From: an uncultured Tolumonas sp. | GTDB taxonomy: Bacteria > Pseudomonadota > Gammaproteobacteria > Enterobacterales > Aeromonadaceae | NCBI GenBank assembly: GCA_903931645.1 | Contig: CAIZDF010000478.1 | Span: forward strand, 1 to 5,714 | DNA length: 5,714 nt | Direction of reading: 5' to 3' | Shown: piece by piece, positions 1 to 5,714 of the stretch | Position numbering within the stretch: position 1 is the first letter of the stretch | Layout: the number at the start of each line of letters is the position of its first letter | The notes under the pieces: model-generated | Database searches by the model: none | What the model was told of the DNA's origin: nothing | What the model saw: the letters and a program-made list of their open reading frames with translations, nothing else | Position numbers and translations under genes: made by a program

Positions 1-1
1 C

Positions 2-2065
2 ATGACCCGCCTCTCGCTGCCTCTGCTGTTACTGCTATCGCCCGCTGCATTTGCACAGTGGACGCTGACTCCGTTTCCAAACTTTACCGAACAACCCAGC
101 GGTCTGTTCCACAGTGCTACCACGCTGAACAAAGGCAATTACCCACTACAGTTGCAACACGACGGGCAATGCTGGCAACCCACCTCCGCCGCCAAACTCA
201 ATCAAATGCTATCGCTGCAGCCTTGTGGTTCACAATCCGCGATAAACTGGCGTCTGTATAAAGACGGCGATTATCAGATCGCTATCGATACCCGTAGTGG
301 CACACCCACCTTGTTACTGAGTATGAAAAGCGCACCGGTCACGCAAACAGCTGCGCTATCGAAAACCTGTCCAATCTGGCACAACCAGCCAGTTACCATT
401 GATGTCAGCCGCAGCTTTAAAGACGGCGACAGCGTGCGGGATTATTACAGCGGCCAGACGGCGGTGGTTACACAAGGTAAAGTGACCTTACAACCAGCAC
501 CTGAGAGCGGTGGCTTACTGTTATTGGAAGCCGCGAACACCGCGGCGAAAGCCCCGTTCAACTGGCACAACGCCACGGTTTATTTTGCGCTGACCGATCG
601 TTTCGCCAATGGTAACCCGGCGAATGACCACAGTTATGGCCGCCAAAACGATGGTCAACAGGAGATCGCTACCTTCCATGGCGGTGATCTGGCGGGCCTC
701 ACCAGCAAACTCGATTACCTGCAACAACTCGGCGTCAATGCATTGTGGATCAGCTCACCGCTGGAGCAGATCCACGGCTGGATCGGCGGTGGCACCAACG
801 GCGACTTCCCGCATTATGCCTATCATGGGTATTACGCTTTAGACTGGACCAAACTCGACGCCAACATGGGCACCGAGCAAGAGCTGCATACGCTGGTCGA
901 ACAGGCGCACAAACGCGGCATTCGTATTTTGTTTGATGTGGTGATGAACCATGTCGGTTATGCAACATTAGCCGACATGCAGGAATTTAATTTTGGCGCG
1001 TTACATCTGAGCAAAAACGAACAACAGAAAATACTGGGTCAGCATTGGGGTGACTGGCGCCCCGGCAAAGCGGAGAACTGGCATAGCTTTAATAACTACA
1101 TCAATTTTAGCGATGGTGCTGCATGGGAAAAATGGTGGGGTAAAAAATGGGTGCGCAGTGGCATTGGTGATTATGATGCCCCTGGTTATGACGACCTGAC
1201 CATGTCACTCGCTTTCCTGCCCGATGTGAAAACCGAATCCAAGCAGGCCAGCGGGTTACCCAACTTTTATCGCTATAAAAAAGACACGAATGCCAAAGAA
1301 ATTGCCGGCTACACACCGCGCGATTACATCACGCATTGGTTAAGTCAGTGGGTACGTGATTATGGCATTGATGGTTTCCGTGTTGACACCGCCAAACATG
1401 TCGAAAAACCCGCTTGGGATCAGTTAAAAACCCAAGCCACACAAGCCTTGGCCGAGTGGAAAAAAGCGCATCCGCAGGAAGCTTTGGATAATGCGCCGTT
1501 CTGGATGACGGGCGAATCGTGGGGGCATGGGGTGATGAAAAGTGATTACTTCCAGCATGGGTTTGACAGCATGATCAACTTCGATTTTCAGGATCAAGCC
1601 AAACAAGCGCTGGGGTGCTACGCCAACATTGATGACACTTATCGTCAAATGGCGGAAAAGCTACAAGATATCAATGTGCTGAGTTATCTCTCGTCACACG
1701 ATACACGGTTATTTTTCCACGACGATGCCAAAGGTTCGGTGGAAAAACAAAAACTGGCCGCTGATTTGTTGCTGCTGGCACCGGGTGCGGTACAGATCTA
1801 CTACGGTGACGAAAGTGGCCGTCAGTTTGGCGCCACCGGCTCAGATCCGATCCAAGGCACCCGTTCCGATATGAACTGGAACGAGCTGAAAGAGGACAAA
1901 GCGACACTGCTTGCCCACTGGCAGAAAATCAGCCAGTTCCGCGCCCGTCACCCGGCAATCGGTCGCGGCCAGCAAACGACATTGTCATCGAATGGCTATT
2001 ACGCATTTAGCCGACAAGATCAGCAAGATAAAGTGATGGTGGTGTGGGCTGGGAATCGCCCGTAA
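2..2065 (+). CDS. malS: Periplasmic alpha-amylase, GH13 family, MalS type
   Basis: This enzyme hydrolyses internal alpha-1,4 bonds of maltodextrins in the periplasm, supplying shorter maltodextrins to the maltose system. The 687-residue protein aligns by eye with E. coli MalS (676 residues) from end to end, including the closing VVWAG. Residues 1-18 form a signal peptide (leucine-rich core, cleavage AFA|Q). The GH13 barrel runs from about residue 188. All four conserved regions are present: DVVMNH (312-317), GFRVD with the nucleophile D462, GESWGHG with the acid/base E505, and YLSSHD with D567. Cysteines 57, 75, 123 and 539 match in spacing the four that form two disulfides in E. coli MalS, so oxidative folding in the periplasm is expected. 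The start lies one base inside the window, so no ribosome site or MalT-type promoter can be seen; the complete signal peptide supports this start. The gene is convergent with the GH3 gene. Confidence 0.96.
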   Translation: MTRLSLPLLLLLSPAAFAQWTLTPFPNFTEQPSGLFHSATTLNKGNYPLQLQHDGQCWQPTSAAKLNQMLSLQPCGSQSAINWRLYKDGDYQIAIDTRSGTPTLLLSMKSAPVTQTAALSKTCPIWHNQPVTIDVSRSFKDGDSVRDYYSGQTAVVTQGKVTLQPAPESGGLLLLEAANTAAKAPFNWHNATVYFALTDRFANGNPANDHSYGRQNDGQQEIATFHGGDLAGLTSKLDYLQQLGVNALWISSPLEQIHGWIGGGTNGDFPHYAYHGYYALDWTKLDANMGTEQELHTLVEQAHKRGIRILFDVVMNHVGYATLADMQEFNFGALHLSKNEQQKILGQHWGDWRPGKAENWHSFNNYINFSDGAAWEKWWGKKWVRSGIGDYDAPGYDDLTMSLAFLPDVKTESKQASGLPNFYRYKKDTNAKEIAGYTPRDYITHWLSQWVRDYGIDGFRVDTAKHVEKPAWDQLKTQATQALAEWKKAHPQEALDNAPFWMTGESWGHGVMKSDYFQHGFDSMINFDFQDQAKQALGCYANIDDTYRQMAEKLQDINVLSYLSSHDTRLFFHDDAKGSVEKQKLAADLLLLAPGAVQIYYGDESGRQFGATGSDPIQGTRSDMNWNELKEDKATLLAHWQKISQFRARHPAIGRGQQTTLSSNGYYAFSRQDQQDKVMVVWAGNRP

Positions 2066-2095
2066 ATAAAAAAGACGCGCCCTTTCAGGCGCGTC
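2064..2095 (-). terminator. Rho-independent terminator of the GH3 gene
   Basis: A perfect 8-bp stem, GACGCGCC (2074-2081) paired with GGCGCGTC (2088-2095), closes a 6-base loop. Read on the minus strand the stem is followed at once by TTTTTTATTT (2073-2064), the classic U-tract, 23 bases past the GH3 stop codon. Read on the plus strand the stem is followed by AATCATTAC, a poor U-tract, so termination of malS here would be weak or dependent on other factors. The U-tract overlaps the malS stop codon at 2063-2065. Confidence 0.9.
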
Positions 2096-2118
2096 AATCA
2101 TTACAAGTATGAAGTAAA

Positions 2119-4530
2119 TTATTTGGTGATCGTGGTTACCGTGGCAGCATCCACCCCCTCTGGCAATGCTAGTGCACCTGCAGTGGTGTGACTGACCACG
2201 ATCTCTTTATCAACGGTAAAGGTCACCGGTGTCACATTCGTGACATTGGAAGATGGGCTGACATACGCTTTATAAGTACCAGGTTCCACAATCCATTCAT
2301 TGCTGCTTGGGTCAAAACTCGCCAAAATCTTCGCCGGAATATTGAAGGTCAGTTTCTCAGTCGCACCAGCATCCAGCTTGCTGGTTTTAGCAAATGCTTT
2401 CAGCTCAATCGCTGGTTTTTTCAGTTTCACTTCGGGCGCAGAAACATAAACCTGAGCTGCTTCTTTACCCGCCACACTGCCGGTATTGGTGATAGTTGCA
2501 GTTAAGGTCACACTACCTTGTGCCCCTTTACTTAAGGTGTTGGCAGTAACTGCCGCATCACTGTAACCAAAGGTGGTGTATGACAAACCAAAACCAAATG
2601 GGTAGGAGACCGTTTTATCAAAGGTGGAATAATAACGATAACCAACATAAATGCCTTCGTTGTAATACACATCATCCGGCGCGCCATCACTATCAGTATC
2701 AACCCCAGGGAAAGCTCGCGAACTGGAAGAGGGCACATCGGCATAACTGGCCGGGAAGGTTTGCGCCAATTTACCACTTGGGTTGACATCACCAGACAGA
2801 ATGTCGGCCACTTCATTACCGGTATCCTGACCACCCATGTAGGCTAACAAAATTGCATCGGCTTTATCAGCCCACGCACTGGTATCGATAACCCCATTGA
2901 CGTTCAGCACCACCACCACTTTCTTACCTTGAGCATGGAACGCATCCGCTACCCCCGTGATCATATCAACTTCCTGATCACTCAGCAGATAATCACCTTT
3001 AGCGTTGGTTCGATCTGCCCCTTCGCCAGCCTGACGACCAATGCTAATCACCGCAGTATCATTAGTCTGCACCGCAGTAGTTAACAAGGTTGATAAATCA
3101 CTATTGTTGGTCACTGTTGCTTCATCGCAAGAATAGGTGCTAGCGCCGCCAAAGCTACCGGCATGTTCCACCTTATTCGCGGCAAAGTAAGTGGTGTAAT
3201 AATCTTGTAAATCACTGTTAACGGTAAAACGGTTTGCCAACCCTTTGGCAATCGACACCGTATAAGCGGCATGCACGTCACCACTACCGGTGCCACCTTT
3301 GTAGGTATTAACCTGATTGACACCAAAAGTAGCCAGAGTTTTGCCATCGGCAATAGGCAATGCAGCATTGTTTTTCAGCAACACCATCCCTTCCGTGGCA
3401 GCTTGACGCGCTAACACGGCATGCGCATTCAGATCAGGGTTATTTGAAAATGCATAATGGTTATAAGACGGTGACTTCTGTACTTGTGTCAGAATATGCA
3501 CGGCATTTTGTGTCACTTGCGCTTCGGTTAATGAACCAGCATCGATAGAGGCTTGCAGGTTGGTTTTTTGTCCGCCCGGTTCAATTAAATCATTACCCGC
3601 GTTCATTTGCGCAGCGGCAGAATTGGCATCCCCCATCACATTGCCGGCAAACCAGTCAGACATGACCAGACCATTAAAACCCCATTCATCTCGCAGAATA
3701 TTGGTGACTGCATCTTTGCGTTGATTCACATAGGTGCCGTTGACCTTGTTATACGAGGTCATCACTGCCCACGGCTGTGCTTCATCCACTGCGATCTGGA
3801 AACCACGCAGATAAATTTCCCGGAAGGTTCTCGGTTCACCAATATCGTTAATGTAGTTACGGTTAGTTTCTGAGTTGTTGCCAAAGAAATGTTTGATGGT
3901 AGAACCTACGCCGTTCGATTCCACCCCTTCCACCATCGCGGCACCGATTTTCCCGGTGACTAGCGGGTCTTCCGAATAATATTCAAAATTACGCCCGTTC
4001 AGTGGGTTACGCTGAATATTCATACCCGGCGCTAATAATAAATCGACCCCATATTCTTTAACTTCTTCCCCGGTTGCTTTACCCACTTGTTGAACCAGAT
4101 CGGTATTCCATGTTGAAGCCAGCAATGAACCAATCGGCCATGCTGTCGCATAATAAGTGCCGCTGTCGCCATCACGAGTGCCATTAATCCGCAAACCCGC
4201 CGGACCATCTGCCAGTTTAGCTGCGGGGATGTCCAACTTATCGTTCTTGACGCCATTGATATAACCCGCAACACCAGGTGCATCACTTAATAAATTGATG
4301 GGGGTATAATTTGCGAATGTCGTAAAGTCCATGCCTGGGCCGGAAACAATATCAAGCTTTTCACTAATACTCATCTGAGCAACCATCTGCTCTGCTAATG
4401 ATTTATAATAGGCGTCATCTTTTACCACCGCATGTTCAGATGAATTATCATTGCAACCGATCATGAGACCGGAAATAGCTACTGCAACGGCCATAGTGAC
4501 AAATTTTAATTGTGGCTTGAAATCACTCAT
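2119..4530 (-). CDS. Lipoprotein GH3 glycoside hydrolase, beta-glucosidase-like
   Basis: This is a retaining exo-acting hydrolase that removes terminal beta-linked sugars, most likely glucose; the exact substrate cannot be read from sequence. The product has 803 residues. Residues 1-26 form a lipoprotein signal with lipobox MIGC (Cys26), followed by Asn rather than Asp at +2, so an outer-membrane anchor is more likely than inner-membrane retention. The GH3 N-terminal barrel shows DGP (108-110), NGRNFEYYSEDP (178-189), KHF (213-215) and MSDW with the nucleophile D292. The alpha/beta sandwich domain (about 380-650) carries GEGADR with the candidate acid/base E503, NPSGKLAQTFP (583-593) and YPFGFGLSYTTF (643-654). 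A fibronectin-III-like domain follows (about 672-758), then a 45-residue tail. A DTDSDG loop (611-616) is unusual. An in-frame ATG exists 57 codons upstream (4701), but the start at 4530 has a good ribosome site and leads directly into the signal peptide. The gene is divergent from the AraC-type gene. Confidence 0.93.
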   Translation of the reverse strand: MSDFKPQLKFVTMAVAVAISGLMIGCNDNSSEHAVVKDDAYYKSLAEQMVAQMSISEKLDIVSGPGMDFTTFANYTPINLLSDAPGVAGYINGVKNDKLDIPAAKLADGPAGLRINGTRDGDSGTYYATAWPIGSLLASTWNTDLVQQVGKATGEEVKEYGVDLLLAPGMNIQRNPLNGRNFEYYSEDPLVTGKIGAAMVEGVESNGVGSTIKHFFGNNSETNRNYINDIGEPRTFREIYLRGFQIAVDEAQPWAVMTSYNKVNGTYVNQRKDAVTNILRDEWGFNGLVMSDWFAGNVMGDANSAAAQMNAGNDLIEPGGQKTNLQASIDAGSLTEAQVTQNAVHILTQVQKSPSYNHYAFSNNPDLNAHAVLARQAATEGMVLLKNNAALPIADGKTLATFGVNQVNTYKGGTGSGDVHAAYTVSIAKGLANRFTVNSDLQDYYTTYFAANKVEHAGSFGGASTYSCDEATVTNNSDLSTLLTTAVQTNDTAVISIGRQAGEGADRTNAKGDYLLSDQEVDMITGVADAFHAQGKKVVVVLNVNGVIDTSAWADKADAILLAYMGGQDTGNEVADILSGDVNPSGKLAQTFPASYADVPSSSSRAFPGVDTDSDGAPDDVYYNEGIYVGYRYYSTFDKTVSYPFGFGLSYTTFGYSDAAVTANTLSKGAQGSVTLTATITNTGSVAGKEAAQVYVSAPEVKLKKPAIELKAFAKTSKLDAGATEKLTFNIPAKILASFDPSSNEWIVEPGTYKAYVSPSSNVTNVTPVTFTVDKEIVVSHTTAGALALPEGVDAATVTTITK

Positions 4531-4536
4531 ATTTAT

Positions 4537-4541
4537 TCCTT
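4537..4541 (-). promoter_or_regulatory. Ribosome binding site that fixes the GH3 start
   Basis: On the minus strand AAGGA stands 6 bases before the ATG at 4530. It decides between this start and the longer in-frame reading from 4701, whose extra 57 residues resemble no signal or domain and would bury the lipoprotein signal inside the protein. Confidence 0.8.
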
Positions 4542-4542
4542 T

Positions 4543-4559
4543 AATCGATTCAGCATGCT
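4543..4559. promoter_or_regulatory. Two adjacent 8-bp palindromes in the GH3 leader
   Basis: AATCGATT (4543-4550) and AGCATGCT (4552-4559) are both perfect palindromes separated by one base, just upstream of the GH3 ribosome site. AGCATGCT occurs again at 4710-4717. The AATCGATT core, with its central CG, loosely resembles LacI-family half-site chemistry, but the outer positions do not match that consensus. Confidence 0.3.
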
Positions 4560-4573
4560 TTAATGTCGTTAGC

Positions 4574-4589
4574 ATCGAATTAACTCGAT
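4574..4589. promoter_or_regulatory. Candidate operator, 16-bp near-perfect palindrome
   Basis: ATCGAATTAACTCGAT matches its own reverse complement at 14 of 16 positions, with only the symmetric pair at positions 6 and 11 mismatched. It ends 44 bases upstream of the GH3 start, where a repressor or activator could act on leftward transcription. No known regulator is recognised from it. Confidence 0.4.
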
Positions 4590-4602
4590 ACGCCTTTAAA
4601 AC

Positions 4603-4612
4603 ATTTGCAAAT
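4603..4612. promoter_or_regulatory. 10-bp palindrome ATTTGCAAAT
   Basis: This is a perfect inverted repeat centred on TTGCAA. A longer relative, ATTTTGCAAAAT, lies at 4693-4704 with its centre 91 bases away. Both may be sites for the same protein, though AT-rich palindromes of this size also arise by chance. Confidence 0.3.
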
Positions 4613-4692
4613 AAATAATGCACAACTACCTTTTTCTTCGGTGAATAAAGTAACGAGTTATTTATTGAAATAATTGACCGCAGGGTGCATGA

Positions 4693-4704
4693 ATTTTGCA
4701 AAAT
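4693..4704. promoter_or_regulatory. 12-bp perfect palindrome ATTTTGCAAAAT
   Basis: This is the longest perfect inverted repeat I found in the spacer. It shares the TTTGCAAA core with the site at 4603-4612. It stands 5 bases from the second AGCATGCT palindrome, so the two could form one compound operator. Confidence 0.4.
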
Positions 4705-4709
4705 GGAGC

Positions 4710-4717
4710 AGCATGCT
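4710..4717. promoter_or_regulatory. Second copy of palindrome AGCATGCT
   Basis: This is identical to 4552-4559; with the preceding C, nine bases are shared (CAGCATGCT). The centres are 158 bases apart, close to 15 turns of B-DNA at 10.5 bases per turn, which would place both sites on the same face of the helix. That would allow a DNA loop, but this is inference only. Confidence 0.3.
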
Positions 4718-4723
4718 AAATAT

Positions 4724-4748
4724 GTGAAGTCACCACAATGTTTACATT
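4724..4748. promoter_or_regulatory. Pair of inverted repeats near the centre of the spacer
   Basis: GTGA-AG-TCAC (4724-4733) and AATGT-TT-ACATT (4737-4748) are two interrupted palindromes separated by 3 bases. The first has CRP-like half-sites, but with 2 bases between arms where CRP needs GTGA-N6-TCAC, so it should not be called a CRP site. Confidence 0.25.
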
Positions 4749-4898
4749 TTGTTACAAGCGTTCACTAAGTCTCACCTCTATACTTCCGAGCAACATATAA
4801 CAGCCAAATATTTTATCAAATAAAATACAGAGACAATTTAAAATCACACTCTCATTATTAAAGCAGAAAAATCGATAAAATATTAGTTTATAGACTTT

Positions 4899-4902
4899 GG
4901 AG
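4899..4902 (+). promoter_or_regulatory. Ribosome binding site of the AraC-type gene
   Basis: GGAG stands 6 bases before the ATG at 4909. An in-frame stop (TAG, 4891-4893) lies just upstream with no other ATG between, so this site fixes the start. Confidence 0.75.
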
Positions 4903-4908
4903 TTTGCC

Positions 4909-5714
4909 ATGCCCAAAAGCGTTTCAAATGTCATCATGAGAAATGTATTACAGAAATTAAAAGGCGATGGTGTTAACACAAGATCTATTATTGAATATTG
5001 TGGCGTATCTGATTATGAGATTGAACGAGATAATGGACGTATAGCAGAACATAAACATTATCGTTTTATGCTAAAAACAAAAGAATATTTACAGCCAGTT
5101 AATGATTTTATTTTTGATAACTTTATGGCGTTATCATTCAAAAATCATCCTGATTTCGTTGGTATTTGTTTAAATGAAAGCAGCGCCAAAGAAGCACTCG
5201 ATTCGTATATCAGATACCGCATCATGATTGGTAACTGCGATGATTTAATTAAACACGCTGGTGCAGAAAAAAGCAGCTTCGAATATATTAATCTGGGGCC
5301 CAAAGAGCTTGGTGCTTCACAGGCCATATTCAATTTCATTATGCTATATAGCATCGTCAAAAATTACTCTAAATTTTTCAACATTAATGTCGGATTCGTT
5401 GGCAAACCACCCCAGAAAAAACATTTACTGGATGTGTTTTTTAATACCCAATGTTTATGGGAACAAAACAACAACTCTATTGTATTTAATAATCAAGAAT
5501 TAGACAGACCACGGCAAGATTATAACGGCAGCTTAAATTCCATGCAAAAGACAAGGCTAAATGAACTTTGCCGCAAATTGGAGAGTGATAGCGATTATTC
5601 CTCGTTAATCAAAGAGATGATAATCCATTCCATTCATTTAGGGCGATTTGATGGCGATGATTCAATATTGGAAGATATTTGTAACAATCTGAGTATCAGC
5701 AGATGGACACTTAA
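4909..5714 (+). CDS. AraC-family transcriptional regulator, 3' end outside window
   Basis: The frame stays open to the right edge, giving 268 whole codons and two bases. Residues about 15-210 resemble the AraC-type ligand-sensing domain found in OruR-like regulators. Family-like stretches are YIRYRIMIGNCDDL (100-113), FEYINLGPKELGASQAIFNF (124-143) and a segment near 161-193. The last residues, LEDICNNLSISRWTL (254-268), match the first helix-turn-helix of an AraC DNA-binding domain; the second one would lie beyond the window. Relatives are usually about 330-350 residues, so roughly three quarters is present. The gene is strikingly AT-rich (16-22 G+C per 60 bases in three sampled lines, against 34-35 in two sampled lines of the enzyme genes). 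It uses AGA, AGG and ATA repeatedly (for example R11, R25, R102, R216, I140, I239). It is divergent from the GH3 gene and so a candidate regulator of it and of itself; its ligand is unknown. Confidence 0.85.
   Translation, partial: MPKSVSNVIMRNVLQKLKGDGVNTRSIIEYCGVSDYEIERDNGRIAEHKHYRFMLKTKEYLQPVNDFIFDNFMALSFKNHPDFVGICLNESSAKEALDSYIRYRIMIGNCDDLIKHAGAEKSSFEYINLGPKELGASQAIFNFIMLYSIVKNYSKFFNINVGFVGKPPQKKHLLDVFFNTQCLWEQNNNSIVFNNQELDRPRQDYNGSLNSMQKTRLNELCRKLESDSDYSSLIKEMIIHSIHLGRFDGDDSILEDICNNLSISRWTL

Larger units (their letters stand above)
4531..4908. promoter_or_regulatory. Divergent intergenic control region, palindrome-rich
   Basis: This 378-base AT-rich spacer lies between the GH3 gene (leftward) and the AraC-type gene (rightward), so it must hold both promoters unless one is read through. 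I see no convincing open reading frame in it. At least eight short inverted repeats fall between 4543 and 4748, on the GH3 side. The best sigma70-like -10 element on the plus strand is TATACT (4779-4784), but no good -35 stands 16-18 bases before it. No clean -35/-10 pair is evident on the minus strand. Both promoters may therefore depend on activators, as is usual for genes controlled by AraC-family proteins; that is inference. Confidence 0.6.

Noticed and set aside
2188..2505. Plus-strand reading frame of 105 codons inside the GH3 gene
   Set aside because: It is antisense to the conserved C-terminal part of the GH3 protein, has no recognisable domain, and is a shadow of the real gene. The same applies to the other short frames within malS and the GH3 gene.
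4531..4701. N-terminal extension of the GH3 protein by 57 residues from an upstream in-frame ATG at 4701
   Set aside because: The extra residues show no signal or domain and would place the lipoprotein signal internally. The ATG at 4530 has an AAGGA site at the right distance.
4723..4737. CRP binding site TGTGAAGTCACCACA
   Set aside because: The GTGA and TCAC arms are separated by 2 bases; CRP needs 6. No 6-base-spaced pairing fits well.
4779..4784. Sigma70 promoter for the AraC-type gene with -10 TATACT
   Set aside because: The -10 is good, but no recognisable -35 stands 16-18 bases upstream. TTTACA (4741-4746) is too far away. It was kept only as a remark in the spacer entry.
4531..4908. 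MalT boxes that would tie the GH3 gene to the maltose regulon
   Set aside because: No convincing GGGGAGGA or GGATGA type elements in the expected array were found in the spacer.
4752..4979. Minus-strand frame of 75 codons overlapping the start of the AraC-type gene
   Set aside because: It lies antisense to the regulator's start and ribosome site, is AT-rich and shows no domain. It is more likely chance.
1..5714. Mobile element, CRISPR array, tRNA or rRNA gene
   Set aside because: No transposase, terminal inverted repeat pair, regularly spaced repeat or RNA-gene-like sequence was seen in the window.

Overview
The window looks like chromosomal DNA from a Gram-negative gammaproteobacterium. 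The periplasmic alpha-amylase is a close, full-length relative of enterobacterial MalS. The beta-glucosidase-type enzyme carries a lipoprotein signal, and the regulator is of the AraC family. An Aeromonas/Tolumonas-like host fits the protein sequences and the roughly 50% GC of the two enzyme genes, but this is inference and the genus cannot be fixed from the sequence alone.

Layout. (1) Bases 2-2065, plus strand: a complete malS-like GH13 alpha-amylase with a signal peptide; its upstream region lies outside the window. (2) Bases 2066-2118: a short convergent gap holding one strong hairpin. Its T-run is on the minus strand, so it terminates the gene on the right. (3) Bases 2119-4530, minus strand: an 803-residue GH3 glycoside hydrolase with a lipoprotein signal. 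(4) Bases 4531-4908: a 378-base AT-rich divergent intergenic region unusually full of short palindromes, probably a shared control region. (5) Bases 4909-5714, plus strand: the first 268 codons of an AraC-family regulator that runs off the right edge. This gene is much more AT-rich than the two enzyme genes.

How they may work together. MalS cuts maltodextrins in the periplasm to feed the maltose system. The GH3 enzyme would trim beta-linked glucosides or related sugars from its membrane anchor at the cell envelope. The AraC-type gene sits head to head with the GH3 gene across a palindrome-rich spacer, so it is the natural candidate to control the GH3 gene and itself. MalS is convergent with the GH3 gene and probably regulated separately. 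The window holds no RNA gene, mobile element or CRISPR array, and I see no clear case for a wholly new system. The most interesting parts are the divergent control region and the unplaced AT-rich regulator.
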